Source: JBOICV01 sp050740255
Lineage (GTDB): Bacteria; Pseudomonadota; Gammaproteobacteria; Nevskiales; JBOICV01
Direction of reading: 5' to 3'
NCBI GenBank assembly: GCA_050740255.1
Contig: JBOICV010000042.1
Coordinates: forward strand, 1 to 47,972
DNA length: 47,972 nt
Made by a program: the position numbers and the translations under genes. Under the pieces are notes generated by a model. That model saw only the letters and a list, made by a program, of their open reading frames with translations. It was not told where the DNA came from and searched no databases. Shown here piece after piece: positions 1 through 7,945 of the stretch. The first letter of the stretch is position 1, and each line of letters opens with the position of its first letter.

Positions 1-154
1 ACTGAAGGCTGTCGAACTCCTTGGTTTGGTACTTCAGGATTTCGAAACCTTCATAGCGGGATACCAGAGGATGATCCTTGCTCCCCGGAACGTCCGCAGC
101 AACGGCAACTTGGGCGGTGGCAATGACCAAGACTACGGCAAGTGATTTGTTCAT
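1..154 (-). CDS. Exported protein, N-terminal part (OmpA / DUF4892-like), runs off the window
   Basis: Only the first 51 codons are present. The protein starts MNKSLAVVLVIATAQVAVAA, a clean Sec signal peptide with a probable AVA-A cleavage, followed by DVPGSKDHPLVSRYEGFEI. From memory, the pattern of DVxGSxDHPxxxRYxGS directly after the signal peptide is typical of periplasmic or outer-membrane-associated proteins annotated as DUF4892 or OmpA-family in gammaproteobacteria. The ATG at 154-152 is the only one that stays open; the ATG five bases upstream runs into a stop after two codons. No clear Shine-Dalgarno sequence precedes it. The C-terminal part, which would carry any OmpA peptidoglycan-binding domain, is outside the window, so the family call is tentative. 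Confidence 0.6.
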   Translation of the reverse strand, partial: MNKSLAVVLVIATAQVAVAADVPGSKDHPLVSRYEGFEILKYQTKEFDSLQ

Positions 155-235
155 GGCATGACGAGAATGAATGCAAATTGACAACCTTGCAAGCCGGTAG
201 CAAGCTCTGCGGACACGCGTGCATTGGGAGGGCGT

Positions 236-829
236 ATGGGTACTTCGAACCGCCGATTTGCGCTTTCGTTGCTCATTGGCTTGGTGCTCCCGGGCGGCGC
301 AGCCTGGGCAGTCGTGTGCGAGCACGATGCGGAGTGTTCCGACAATCTCTTCTGCAATGGCCAAGAGCGGTGCGAGCCGCGCGGCGCCAATTCGGATGCG
401 CGCGGATGCGTTTCGGCGCAGCGCGCAAGCTTTGGCGGTTCACCGCAAGAACGCGTGCCCTGCGCGAGCGGTAAGGTATGCGATGAAGCGAGTGATCGCT
501 GCCTCACGCCGGGATGCGAAACCACCGCCCAAACTGACCAGGATGGCGATGGTGTAGATGGTGAGCATTGCGGTGGCACTGATTGCGATGACGGCAACCC
601 CAGGCGATACCCGGGTGCCAATGAGGTATGCGGAGACAATCCAGCACTGGACGAGGACTGCGATCCGAGTACCTGGGGCAGCAAGCCCGGCCCCGGAAAC
701 GACCGCGATCGCATTGATTGCCAACCTGGCCGTGGTGCACGGCAGTCCGGCTTCAGGCAAGTTAATCGGCTTAAGACAGATAATCGGCTTCAAAAGAAAG
801 ACCCGGACATTATCAAGAAGAAATACTGA
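236..829 (+). CDS. Secreted Cys-rich protein with MopE-type metal-binding motif
   Basis: A protein of 197 residues. The ATG at 236 is preferred over the in-frame TTG at 224 because GGAGGG lies 4-9 bases upstream of it and because it gives a compact signal peptide ending in AAWA. The mature part opens with a cysteine-rich stretch (CEHDAECSDNLFCNGQERC). A MopE-like putative metal-binding segment follows, with DQDGDGVDG, DCDDGNP and DEDCDPST around residues 108-148. This motif occurs in extracellular proteins of methanotrophs, myxobacteria and other proteobacteria, where MopE binds copper; metal binding here is inference. The last ~45 residues are basic and match no motif I know. It ends 10 bases before the next gene, so the two are probably cotranscribed. 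Confidence 0.7.
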   Translation: MGTSNRRFALSLLIGLVLPGGAAWAVVCEHDAECSDNLFCNGQERCEPRGANSDARGCVSAQRASFGGSPQERVPCASGKVCDEASDRCLTPGCETTAQTDQDGDGVDGEHCGGTDCDDGNPRRYPGANEVCGDNPALDEDCDPSTWGSKPGPGNDRDRIDCQPGRGARQSGFRQVNRLKTDNRLQKKDPDIIKKKY

Positions 830-839
830 GGGCTCAGAG

Positions 840-1331
840 ATGTTGATGCGCAGCTTTGGCGCTTCTCTTGGGCTCTCATTTTTGACATTCAGCGTTCTCG
901 CTGAGCCAGAAAATACCGCGTGTGGCCTGACTGATCCAGCGGAGGTTGCCGGTGTGTTCGGCGGAAACGTGGCCGCAGAGGACCCGGGTCAGGCCTATGC
1001 GAACTCCTGCGGCTATGAGCTGGAGGGCGTAGCATTCGACCGCCCGCTGACGAACGACGTCGTCATCTATCGCCATGACTCCGAGAAGTATGGCGTAGAG
1101 AAGAGTTGGCCCGGGGTTAAAGCGGGGTACGAGAAGCATCGCGGACCCTTGACCGATGTGCCTGGGATAGGCGACGCCGCGTTCAATCCCGCCGATGCGG
1201 GAACGCAGGAGCTCGTGGTCAAGACGGCCAAGGCGATTTTCGTCATTGAAGCGCGCGTGAAGAACGCGCCGCCCGATTTCGGAGATCGCATCAACGAACT
1301 GGGCCGGCGAATTGCCGGCCGGAATCCGTAG
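840..1331 (+). CDS. Small secreted protein of unknown function (DUF3558-like appearance)
   Basis: A protein of 163 residues from the ATG at 840; an ATG at 846 is an alternative that removes two residues. An N-terminal hydrophobic segment (SFGASLGLSFLTFSVLA) looks like a signal peptide. The mature protein has two cysteines, in ENTACGLTDPAEVAGVFGG and ANSCGYEL. It then shows alternating strand-like segments and a PGIGDAAF turn. The layout of a CGLTxPAEV start, a second Cys and a GIGDxA segment resembles the DUF3558 and sensor-like lipoproteins of actinobacteria. I treat that as a fold-level resemblance, not an assignment. An in-frame opening upstream to 558 lies inside the previous gene and is not used. 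Confidence 0.65.
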   Translation: MLMRSFGASLGLSFLTFSVLAEPENTACGLTDPAEVAGVFGGNVAAEDPGQAYANSCGYELEGVAFDRPLTNDVVIYRHDSEKYGVEKSWPGVKAGYEKHRGPLTDVPGIGDAAFNPADAGTQELVVKTAKAIFVIEARVKNAPPDFGDRINELGRRIAGRNP

Positions 1332-1375
1332 GCCGTTCCGCTTCCCAGGACCAACCGCGGATGGACGTTGGGGCC

Positions 1376-1406
1376 AAAAAAACGGGCTACCGCTTGGTAA
1401 CCCGTT
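1376..1406 (-). terminator. Intrinsic terminator of the tRNA-Asn transcript
   Basis: Read on the minus strand, AACGGGTTACC pairs with GGTAGCCCGTT around a 4-base AAGC loop, with one G-U pair. A run of seven T residues follows. It lies 9 bases beyond the CCA end of tRNA-Asn and so closes that transcript. It may also stop plus-strand transcription from the small secreted genes, because the plus-strand side has CTTTC after the stem. Confidence 0.85.
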
Positions 1407-1414
1407 CTTTCATG

Positions 1415-1490
<76 letters not shown>

Positions 1491-1547
1491 ATGGTCGGTG
1501 TTGAGAGGCGCGTATGGTAGTGAAAGCCTGGAGCGCCCGCAATAAAG

Positions 1548-2726
1548 CTATTTTATCGCCTCGGCAGTGCGCGCAAGCGCTTTTTCCAGATTGGCCTGGC
1601 TCGTGGCAAAAGAGATGCGCATGGCGCCCGGTGTGCCGAAGGCTGAGCCGGGCACCATCGCCACACCCTTTTCGATCAGGTAATCACCAAACTCCAGGTC
1701 GCTCTTCAGCCCCAGGTGCTTGATGGCGCCCAAGAAATCGGGGAAGGAATAAAACGTCCCGTCCGAGGGCAGCACTTTGACCCCCGGCATTTTGGCGAGC
1801 TGTGCGTACACGTAGTCGTGACGTTGCTTGAACGCTTCGACCATGCGCGTGACGCAAGTCTGATCCCCGTTCAGCGCGGCCTCGGCCGCTACTTGCGAGA
1901 TCGAGGTGGGGTTGGAGGTGCTCTGCGACTGCACGTTCTCCATCGCCTTGATCAGCGGCTCGGGACCGGCGGCAAAGCCGATGCGCCAGCCGGTCATCGA
2001 ATAGGTCTTGGAGACCGCGTGAATGACCACCGTGCGTTCGTACAGATCCGGACCGGCATTGAGAATGTTGGCGAAGGGCTCCGCCGTCCACATGATCTTC
2101 TCGTACATGTCGTCGGTGGCGATAACGACCTGCGGATGTTTGCGCAGCACCTCGCCCAGCTTCGTCAGCTCGGCCTTGCTGTAGGCGATGCCCGAAGGGT
2201 TGGACGGGCTGTTCAGGAAAATCAGCCGCGTGCGCGGGGTGATCGCCGCAGCCAGCTGTTCCGCAGTGATTTTGTAACGCGCCTCCGGTGTCGTTTCGAT
2301 GAACACTGGCTTGCCGTCGCTGAGCAATACCATGTCCGGGTAACTTACCCAATAGGGCGCAGGAATGACGACTTCATCACCCGAATTCAGTAAGGCCTGA
2401 CACAGGTTGTAGCAGCTCTGCTTGCCGCCGCAGGACACCAGAATCTGCTTCGGGCCGTACTTGAGCCCGTTGTCGCGCTCGAGCTTGGCAATGATCGCCT
2501 TCTTTAAGCCCGGCGTACCGCCGACCGGCGTGTACTTGGTGAAGCCGTCACGGATTGCCTTGTGCGCCGCTTCCTTGATGTGCTCGGGCGTGTCGAAATC
2601 GGGTTCACCGGCGCCCAGACCAATAATGTCTTTGCCCTGCGCCTTGAGTTCGGCGGCGCGGGCGGTGACCGCCAGCGTTGGGGAGGGCTTGATGCGCTGT
2701 ACGCGCGCGGAAAGCTGCATGGCCAT
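1548..2726 (-). CDS. aspC: Class I aspartate aminotransferase (PLP-dependent)
   Basis: Transfers the amino group between aspartate and 2-oxoglutarate in the cytoplasm with pyridoxal phosphate. It has 392 residues from the ATG at 2726, close to the usual ~395-400 of the Thermus / Rhizobium AAT subfamily. Visible motifs are GLGAGEPDFDTP near the N terminus, the NSPSNPSG loop, and the PLP-lysine motif AVSKTYSMTGWRIGF with the Schiff-base Lys near residue 240. Arg for the substrate carboxylate is expected in AMRISFA near the C terminus. An ATG two codons later (2720) is an equally good start; an in-frame upstream extension to 2804 would overlap uvrB and is rejected. No strong Shine-Dalgarno is visible. 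It is divergent from uvrB across 76 bases. Exact substrate range within the subfamily is inferred. Confidence 0.93.
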   Translation of the reverse strand: MAMQLSARVQRIKPSPTLAVTARAAELKAQGKDIIGLGAGEPDFDTPEHIKEAAHKAIRDGFTKYTPVGGTPGLKKAIIAKLERDNGLKYGPKQILVSCGGKQSCYNLCQALLNSGDEVVIPAPYWVSYPDMVLLSDGKPVFIETTPEARYKITAEQLAAAITPRTRLIFLNSPSNPSGIAYSKAELTKLGEVLRKHPQVVIATDDMYEKIMWTAEPFANILNAGPDLYERTVVIHAVSKTYSMTGWRIGFAAGPEPLIKAMENVQSQSTSNPTSISQVAAEAALNGDQTCVTRMVEAFKQRHDYVYAQLAKMPGVKVLPSDGTFYSFPDFLGAIKHLGLKSDLEFGDYLIEKGVAMVPGSAFGTPGAMRISFATSQANLEKALARTAEAIK

Positions 2727-2750
2727 GAACCGATCAGTCGTCAGGTGGTC

Positions 2751-2779
2751 ACTAACTGGATAAAACGGCGCGCTATGAT
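2751..2779 (+). promoter_or_regulatory. Possible sigma-70 promoter for uvrB
   Basis: TATGAT at 2774-2779 is a good -10 hexamer 23 bases before the uvrB ATG. The -35 region 17 bases upstream (ACTAAC) is poor. No LexA box of the CTGT-N8-ACAG type is visible in the 76-base gap to the divergent aminotransferase gene. Prediction by eye only. Confidence 0.35.
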
Positions 2780-2802
2780 ACTCGATTGATTTGCGACCCT
2801 CC

Positions 2803-4839
2803 ATGGATACGGCAGCGTTCCAACTTAAGTCCGATTGGGAGCCCGCCGGCGATCAGCCGGAGGCGATTACTCAGCTCACGCGCGGTTTGCAGCAAGGTTT
2901 ATCGCATCAGACCCTGCTGGGCGTGACCGGCTCGGGCAAGACTTACACCATTGCCAACGTCATACAAGAACTGCAGCGTCCGGCCATCATCTTCGCGCCC
3001 AACAAGACGCTGGCCGCGCAGCTTTACGGCGAGATGCGTGAGTTCTTCCCGAACAACGCGGTGGAGTACTTCGTCTCCTACTACGACTACTACCAGCCGG
3101 AGGCTTACGTTCCTTCGAGTGATACGTATATCGAGAAGGACTCCAGCATCAACGAACACATCGAGCAGATGCGCCTGTCGGCCACCAAGGCCCTGCTCGA
3201 GCGGCGCGATGCAATCATCGTCGCGTCGGTCTCCGCAATCTACGGCCTGGGCGATCCCGAGCAGTATTTCCAGATGGTGTTGCACCTGGTCAAGGGCGAG
3301 CGGCTGGATCAGCGCGAGATTCTGCGGCGCTTTACCGAGATGCAGTACACCCGCAACGACTTCGATCTGCGGCGCGGCACCTTTCGCGTGCGCGGCGAGG
3401 TCATTGACGTGCATCCGGCCGATGCCGAAGCCGAGGCGGTACGGATCGAATTATTCGATGGCGAGATTGAATCGCTAAGCCTGTTCGATCCATTGACCGG
3501 CGAGATGCACCGCAAGCTGCCGCGCCTGACCATCTTTCCGAAGTCTCACTACGTCACCCCGCGCGAACGTCTGCTGGGTGCGCTGGACGAGATCATGACG
3601 GAGTTGCGTCAGCGGCTGACCGACTTGCGGGTGGCCAGCAAGCTGGTGGAAGCCCAGCGGCTGGAGCAACGCACCATGTTCGATCTCGAGATGATCCGCG
3701 AGATTGGTTATTGCTCTGGCATCGAGAATTACTCGCGTTACCTGTCCGGTCGCAAGTCCGGCGAGCCGCCGCCCTGTCTGCTGGATTACCTGCCCAAGGA
3801 TGCGCTGATGGTGATTGATGAAAGTCACGTCACCGTGCCGCAGCTCGGCGCGATGTATAAGGGCGACCGCTCACGCAAGGAGACACTGGTTGAGTACGGT
3901 TTTCGTCTGCCGTCGGCGCTGGACAATCGTCCTTTGCGTTTTCAGGAGTTCGAGCGTGTTGCACCGCAAGTCATTTTTGTCTCGGCCACGCCGGGACCGT
4001 ATGAGTTGGGAAAGTCCGGACAGGTGGTGGATCAGGTGGTGCGCCCGACCGGCCTGGTGGACCCCCAGATCGAAGTGCGTCCCGTGGCGCGGCAGGTGGA
4101 CGATTTGCTATCCGAGTGCCGCATCCGCGCACAGAAGAACGAACGGGTGCTGGTCACCACGCTGACCAAGCGCATGGCTGAGGATTTGACCGATTACATG
4201 GCCGAGAACGGCGTGCGTGTGCGTTACCTGCACTCCGACATCGAAACGGTCGAGCGTTCGGAAATATTGCGCGATCTGCGTCTTGGCGAGTTCGACGTTC
4301 TGGTCGGCATCAATCTGCTGCGCGAAGGTCTGGACCTACCGGAGGTTTCACTGGTAGCGATACTCGATGCGGACAAGGAAGGCTTTCTGCGTTCGGACCG
4401 CTCGCTGATTCAGACGGTGGGTCGGTGCGCGCGCAATCTGCACGGCAGGGCTATTTTGTACGCCGAGACCGTCACTGGTTCGATGCGGCGGGCCATCGAG
4501 GAAACCGACCGCCGTCGCGCCAAGCAACAAGCCTATAACGAGCAGCACGGCATCACGCCCCGCTCCATAGAGAAGGCCGTGTCGGACGTGATGCGTTTCG
4601 GCTACGAAGAGTTGCGCGCACCTTCTCTACCACTACGCAAAGTGGCGGAGGAGGGGGCCAAATACGCCGCGATGAGTCCGCAACGGCTGGCCAAGCATAT
4701 CGCCAAGCTGGAAAAGAAAATGTACGAATACGCGCGCAATCTCGAGTTTGAGCAGGCGGCGCGTTTACGGGATGAAATCAAGACTTTGCAGGAAAGGGTT
4801 CTCGCCAGTGTCGAGCCGGTTTCGGTAGCTGCCGGCTAG
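2803..4839 (+). CDS. uvrB: Excinuclease ABC subunit UvrB
   Basis: The damage-verifying helicase-like subunit of nucleotide excision repair, which loads at lesions with UvrA and recruits UvrC. It has 678 residues, close to the 673 of E. coli. Seen in order: Walker A GVTGSGKT (40-47), the beta-hairpin region with YYDYYQPEAYVPSSDTYIEK, the DESHVT box, helicase motifs GINLLREGLDLPEV and LIQTVGRCARN, and a C-terminal UVR domain (LEKKMYEYARNLEFEQAARL). Motif VI reads GRCARN where GRAARN is usual; the change is conservative. The ATG at 2803 is chosen because MDTAAFQLKSD aligns with the family start; a TTG at 2791 is also in frame. The ribosome-binding site is weak. Confidence 0.98.
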   Translation: MDTAAFQLKSDWEPAGDQPEAITQLTRGLQQGLSHQTLLGVTGSGKTYTIANVIQELQRPAIIFAPNKTLAAQLYGEMREFFPNNAVEYFVSYYDYYQPEAYVPSSDTYIEKDSSINEHIEQMRLSATKALLERRDAIIVASVSAIYGLGDPEQYFQMVLHLVKGERLDQREILRRFTEMQYTRNDFDLRRGTFRVRGEVIDVHPADAEAEAVRIELFDGEIESLSLFDPLTGEMHRKLPRLTIFPKSHYVTPRERLLGALDEIMTELRQRLTDLRVASKLVEAQRLEQRTMFDLEMIREIGYCSGIENYSRYLSGRKSGEPPPCLLDYLPKDALMVIDESHVTVPQLGAMYKGDRSRKETLVEYGFRLPSALDNRPLRFQEFERVAPQVIFVSATPGPYELGKSGQVVDQVVRPTGLVDPQIEVRPVARQVDDLLSECRIRAQKNERVLVTTLTKRMAEDLTDYMAENGVRVRYLHSDIETVERSEILRDLRLGEFDVLVGINLLREGLDLPEVSLVAILDADKEGFLRSDRSLIQTVGRCARNLHGRAILYAETVTGSMRRAIEETDRRRAKQQAYNEQHGITPRSIEKAVSDVMRFGYEELRAPSLPLRKVAEEGAKYAAMSPQRLAKHIAKLEKKMYEYARNLEFEQAARLRDEIKTLQERVLASVEPVSVAAG

Positions 4840-4876
4840 TCGGCGGTGTCTCAGTTTGCCGCTGGTTCCCCGAGTT

Positions 4877-4946
4877 CGTCATTCCGGCGGAGGCCGGAAT
4901 CCAGTATTTTCAAGCTCATGGACACCGGCCTGCGCCGGTGTGACCG
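4877..4946 (+). repeat. REP/BIME-like double hairpin downstream of uvrB
   Basis: Two imperfect hairpins in tandem: GTCATTCCGGCGGAGG with GGCCGGAATCCAG, then GGACACCGGCC-TGC-GCCGGTGTGACC. This pairing of a TCATTCC-GGAATCCAG hairpin with an ACCGGC-GCCGGT hairpin is a recognisable dispersed intergenic repeat in many proteobacteria. It occupies the gap between uvrB and tRNA-Val and may also help end uvrB transcription. Confidence 0.7.
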
Positions 4947-5019
4947 CAAACTGAGGCACTACCAGCCATACGAAATTCTTGTGGCAGTAGGGGCTTTCCG
5001 GTAAAGTTCCGCCCCCTAC

Positions 5020-5096
5020 AGGCGTGTAGCTCAGCTGGTTAGAGCACCACCTTGACATGGTGGGGGTCGTTGGTTCGAGTCCAATCACGCCTACCA
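5020..5096 (+). tRNA. tRNA-Val (GAC)
   Basis: A 77-base cloverleaf. AGGCGTG pairs with CACGCCT, followed by discriminator A and an encoded CCA. The anticodon stem CCACC/GGTGG encloses TTGACAT with anticodon GAC. The T arm GGTTCGAGTCC is present. Its 3' part is duplicated downstream (see the following repeat). Confidence 0.97.
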
Positions 5097-5282
5097 ATTC
5101 TCTTTGCTGGACTCTCACCAACGACCCTTCGGGCCGTGGTTGCCGCGCTCATCCATGAGCCCGGCCCTGCGGGCTCGCGGCGCTCGCTCGATTTCGCTCC
5201 CGGCGAAATCGTCGAGTCAATCACGCCTACCAACTTTCTCTTCGGCTGGACTCTCACCAACAACCCTGCGGGTCGTGGTCAG
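5078..5282 (+). repeat. tRNA-Val tail repeat: two copies of the tRNA 3' end plus flank
   Basis: The segment from the tRNA T arm through TCACGCCTACCAA and on to CTGGACTCTCACCAAC and a short GGGxCGTGGT hairpin occurs twice. Copy 1 (5078-5142) includes the genuine tRNA 3' end. Copy 2 (5213-5282) carries only the last ~18 bases of the tRNA, with one base deleted from the T loop, then the same flank with a few changes. The period is 136 bases at the CCA end and 139 bases in the flank. The spacer holds a GAGCCC/GGGCTC hairpin and a perfect 8-bp stem CGATTTCG/CGAAATCG (5189-5211). The layout recalls the tyrT repeat region (rtT RNA) of E. coli. No gene is visible in this stretch. Confidence 0.75.
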
Positions 5283-5326
5283 GTTCTATTCAGGATTGCG
5301 CAATCGACCAATACCCGCGTTAGCCC

Positions 5327-5416
5327 GAAATCCCCCGCCGTCCACCGCAAGCGGTGACCGGCTGCCCCCTTTCATAAAGGGGGCGCGAGGGGCGACAGCA
5401 CCGAGCGGGGGATTTC
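5327..5416 (+). mobile_element. MITE-like palindromic element
   Basis: A 90-base element bounded by a perfect 12-base inverted repeat, GAAATCCCCCGC (5327-5338) and GCGGGGGATTTC (5405-5416). A second nested hairpin, CCCCCTTT-CAT-AAAGGGGG, lies at 5364-5384. Elements with AAATCCCCC termini and an internal CCCCCTTT/AAAGGGGG stem are widespread non-coding repeats in proteobacteria. No transposase is present. It sits between the tRNA-Val repeats and the end of the histidine kinase gene, and together with those repeats fills the 389-base gap. Confidence 0.7.
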
Positions 5417-5485
5417 ATGAGCTGCAGAAAATCTGCTAGCCATTTAATAAGCTCGTGCATCCTGCGGTTAAATTCCGGTACCCAC

Positions 5486-6889
5486 CTAGTTAGGAACAAG
5501 ACGGGGAAATCGGATCGTAACGATAAGGCCAGGGTTGTTGTCGGCCAACATGAGCTCTGCACCGTGGAGTTTGCATACAGCCTTGACCAGGCTCAGCCCC
5601 AGGCCGTTGCCCGGCGTATGCCGTGAACCTTCAAGGCGGACGAAGCGCTCCAGCACGCGCTCCCGTTCTTGTGCAGGAATGCCGGGTCCGGAGTCGGACA
5701 CGATAACCTCGGTGGCCGTTTGCGATTGGTGGATTTGCAGTCGCACGGTGCCGTGCGGCGGCGTGTACTTGATGGCGTTTTCCAGCAGATTGCCCATCAC
5801 CTGCGCGACCAGATGGCGGCTGCCGATGATCGCCAGGTTGCCGTTTGGCTTGAAGTCAAAAACCTGCTGTTTTTCCTCAGCCAGGGGTCCATAGAGGTCC
5901 ACAAGATCGAAGGCAACCTGGTCGAGGTCCACCGGTCCCCACTGCGTTCGATGCGTGCCGGCTTCCGTCTGGGCGATGCTCAACAATGCGTTGAAGGTCT
6001 TGATCAGAGACTCGGCATCCTCGATGCCACGGCTGATCACGTCGCGATATTCCTCGTCGCCTCGATGCTCCAGCAGCGTGATTTCCAGCCGGTTGCGCAG
6101 GCGCGTCAACGGACTGCGGAGATCGTGCGCAACGTTGTCGGTAACCTCGCGAAGGCCTTTGATGAGCTGCTGCACGCGGTCCAACATCGCATTGAGACGA
6201 CCCGCCAGCGCATCAAATTCGTCATTCCGTTTGCTGATGGGCACGCGTTGCGAGAGATCACCCGCCATGATTTCGCCGGCGGTCCGGCTAATGGTGTCCA
6301 TGCGGCGGAGAATGGAACGCCCGAGGGTCACGCTGATAATGAGGCCCAGCAATACCGACATGCCGAGGCTTTCCACCATGAATTCGGCAAACCCGAACAA
6401 GTCCTCGGACTGCTCAATACCGCGCCCTACCAGCAGCCGGCTGCCGTCGGGAAAGCGCGTAGCGATGACCGGCAGATAGGCGTCGTCGTCAAAGGCGCCC
6501 CGCGGCAGATCCTCCTCGTCGACCCAGACGGTATGCACCTCGCGGTCGTGCGGCATATCGTCTTCGTCGGGACCATCGAACAGATTGCCGGCCAGTTTTT
6601 CTCCGCCCGGTGCCGACAGGAGGTAGAGACGGCCCTCTTTACTGGCCAGTTTTTCCCGTGCAAGCAGGGCTTCCGTCAAATGCGCCACACCGCCGGTTTC
6701 GTGCTCGTGGACCAGGGCGGTGAGATCGCGCTCCAGGTCCGCCTTGAGCGCCGGATCAACCTGGCGGATGATTGACCACAGCACGCCGGCGGACACCACG
6801 CCCAGGATCAGCCCGTAGATCAGCGAATAGCGCAGCGCCAAGCGCACTGCGGTGGTCTGCAGCAGTCGGGGCTTGCGCAAGCGGAACAT
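5486..6889 (-). CDS. Sensor histidine kinase, HAMP-containing, partner of adjacent OmpR-type regulator
   Basis: An inner-membrane sensor kinase of 467 residues from the ATG at 6889. A first membrane segment (~21-43) is followed by a periplasmic region of about 130 residues rich in acidic residues (DGPDEDD, DEEDLPRGAFDDD). A second membrane segment (~171-192) and a HAMP linker follow. Then come the H box NVAHDLRSPLTRLRN (His ~255), the N box LLENAIKYTPP, the G1 box DSGPGIP and the G2 box GNGLGLSLVK. All catalytic boxes look intact. The gene starts 4 bases after the regulator stop, without its own clear ribosome-binding site, so translational coupling is likely. The ligand is unknown; the acidic sensor loop could suit a metal ion or cationic ligand, which is inference. 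Confidence 0.93.
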   Translation of the reverse strand: MFRLRKPRLLQTTAVRLALRYSLIYGLILGVVSAGVLWSIIRQVDPALKADLERDLTALVHEHETGGVAHLTEALLAREKLASKEGRLYLLSAPGGEKLAGNLFDGPDEDDMPHDREVHTVWVDEEDLPRGAFDDDAYLPVIATRFPDGSRLLVGRGIEQSEDLFGFAEFMVESLGMSVLLGLIISVTLGRSILRRMDTISRTAGEIMAGDLSQRVPISKRNDEFDALAGRLNAMLDRVQQLIKGLREVTDNVAHDLRSPLTRLRNRLEITLLEHRGDEEYRDVISRGIEDAESLIKTFNALLSIAQTEAGTHRTQWGPVDLDQVAFDLVDLYGPLAEEKQQVFDFKPNGNLAIIGSRHLVAQVMGNLLENAIKYTPPHGTVRLQIHQSQTATEVIVSDSGPGIPAQERERVLERFVRLEGSRHTPGNGLGLSLVKAVCKLHGAELMLADNNPGLIVTIRFPRLVPN

Positions 6890-6893
6890 TGGT

Positions 6894-7574
6894 TTAGGGA
6901 GTTTCACTGAGCTTGTACCCCGCACCTCGCACCGTATGCAGCAGGGGCAAGGCAAATTCCTTGTCAACTTTGCTGCGCAAGCGACTGATCTGCACATCAA
7001 TCACATTGGTCTGGGGATCGAAGTGAAAATCCCACACCTGCTCGAGCAGCATAGTGCGAGTCACCACATGCCCGGCGTGCCGCATCAGGTATTCCAGCAG
7101 ACGGTATTCCCGCGGCTGCAGGCGAATCACTTTGCCGGCGCGCGTGACCGCTTGTTTGTGCACGTCAACGACGAGATCCGCCAAGCGCAGTTGTGGCTCG
7201 GTCCGCACCGACTGATGACGTCGCCGCGCGAGCGCGTCGAGCCGCGCCAGCAGTTCGCTGAACGCATACGGCTTGACCAGATAGTCATCGCCACCGGCGC
7301 GTAGTCCGGCAATCCGGTCGTCCACCTCACCCAGTGCCGACAGCACCAGCACCGGCGTTTGGTTGTGATCGGCGCGCAGCATGCGGACCACGGAGAGACC
7401 ATCGCGTTTCGGCAGCAGCCGGTCCGCGACGATCACGTCGTATTCACCGGTGATGGCCAGATGCAGGCCATCTTCGCCATCCGCCGAATGGTCTACCACA
7501 TGGCCGCACTCCTGCAGCCCTTTGATCAGGTAGTCCGCTGCCTGCGCGTCGTCTTCAATCAACAGGATGTGCAT
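6894..7574 (-). CDS. OmpR/PhoB-family response regulator
   Basis: A DNA-binding response regulator of 226 residues. The receiver domain carries the acidic pair EDD (7-9), phospho-acceptor Asp51 in VIVADRLLP, and Lys101 in LVKPYAF. The C-terminal winged helix has the LQPREYRLLEYLMRHAG and NVIDVQISRLRSKVD segments typical of the OmpR/PhoB output domain. The start at 7574 is the only ATG that gives MHILLIEDD. It is the first gene of a two-gene operon with the kinase. A palindrome at 7609-7626, 35 bases upstream of its start, and a matching one at 7928-7945 are good candidates for its binding sites. Confidence 0.95.
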   Translation of the reverse strand: MHILLIEDDAQAADYLIKGLQECGHVVDHSADGEDGLHLAITGEYDVIVADRLLPKRDGLSVVRMLRADHNQTPVLVLSALGEVDDRIAGLRAGGDDYLVKPYAFSELLARLDALARRRHQSVRTEPQLRLADLVVDVHKQAVTRAGKVIRLQPREYRLLEYLMRHAGHVVTRTMLLEQVWDFHFDPQTNVIDVQISRLRSKVDKEFALPLLHTVRGAGYKLSETP

Positions 7575-7608
7575 GGGGCAAATGATAGTCCGAGGTGAGC
7601 CAAACGCG

Positions 7609-7626
7609 GATTACGGCTTCGTAATG
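7609..7626. promoter_or_regulatory. Palindrome ATTAC-N6-GTAAT, candidate response-regulator site 1
   Basis: ATTAC and GTAAT flank GGCTTC. The same block, followed by TTC and ending about 20 bases later in GGCAAGAC, recurs at 7928-7945. Site 1 lies between the response regulator (minus strand) and the small lipoprotein gene (plus strand), so it could serve autoregulation and activation of the plus-strand genes. Confidence 0.55.
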
Positions 7627-7720
7627 TTCGCGACAGGGCATGGCAAGACCGGCGGCCGAGAATCAGGGCGACGGCGAGTGATTTTGCTCTGCGACCACAG
7701 CTTCAAACAGGAGCGATGCC

Positions 7721-7876
7721 ATGAAAAGAATCGTTCGGGACATGCGGAAAGCGTGCCTGGCCGCCCTGCAAAGCGCCGTGCTCGCGCTGGTCGTCGCCCT
7801 CGCGGTGCAGGGCTGTAACGACGCCACCAAGCGGCCGGCCGGCGAGTTGCCCGCGGCGATGGGAATACGGGGTTGA
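7721..7876 (+). CDS. Small putative lipoprotein (51 aa)
   Basis: A short gene with an excellent AGGAG ribosome-binding site (7709-7713), seven bases before the ATG. The product begins MKRIVRDMRKACLAALQ, continues with a hydrophobic stretch (AVLALVVALAVQ) and reaches GC at residues 31-32. The lipobox would be AVQGC, with Gln at -2, which is less usual but tolerated. After Cys only about 19 residues remain (NDATKRPAGELPAAMGIRG). Tiny lipoproteins of the entericidin type have this build, but there is no specific match. The position, divergent from the two-component operon and directly beside its candidate operator, suggests membership of its regulon. Confidence 0.6.
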   Translation: MKRIVRDMRKACLAALQSAVLALVVALAVQGCNDATKRPAGELPAAMGIRG

Positions 7877-7927
7877 TTTACAGCTCACCGGGTCTTTTCG
7901 GTCAGCGAAGCATCAACCGCGCGCCCA

Positions 7928-7945
7928 CATTACCGGTTCGTAATG
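7928..7945. promoter_or_regulatory. Palindrome CATTAC-N6-GTAATG, candidate response-regulator site 2
   Basis: A palindrome with CATTAC and GTAATG arms around CGGTTC, 98 bases before the next start codon. It matches site 1 in the palindrome, the following TTC and the downstream GGCAAGAC. The duplicated layout upstream of two separate transcription units argues for a shared regulator, most simply the adjacent response regulator. Confidence 0.55.

Noticed and set aside
600..829. Frameshift in the MopE-motif protein
   Set aside because: The basic C-terminal tail is odd, but the metal-binding motif is complete before it and there is no better continuation in another frame.
4879..5121. Minus-strand reading frame across the tRNA-Val and the REP element
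   Set aside because: It is the antisense of the tRNA (GLEPTTPTMSRW-type peptide), a well-known false call; no ribosome-binding site.
5020..5282. tRNA-Val direct repeat as phage attL/attR
   Set aside because: Only about 136 bases lie between the copies, with no integrase or cargo; the repeat extends into flank shared by both copies, which fits a tail-repeat better.
5327..5416. Palindromic element as a bidirectional terminator
   Set aside because: There is no T run at either end, and the nested stems with AAATCCCCC ends look like a dispersed repeat.
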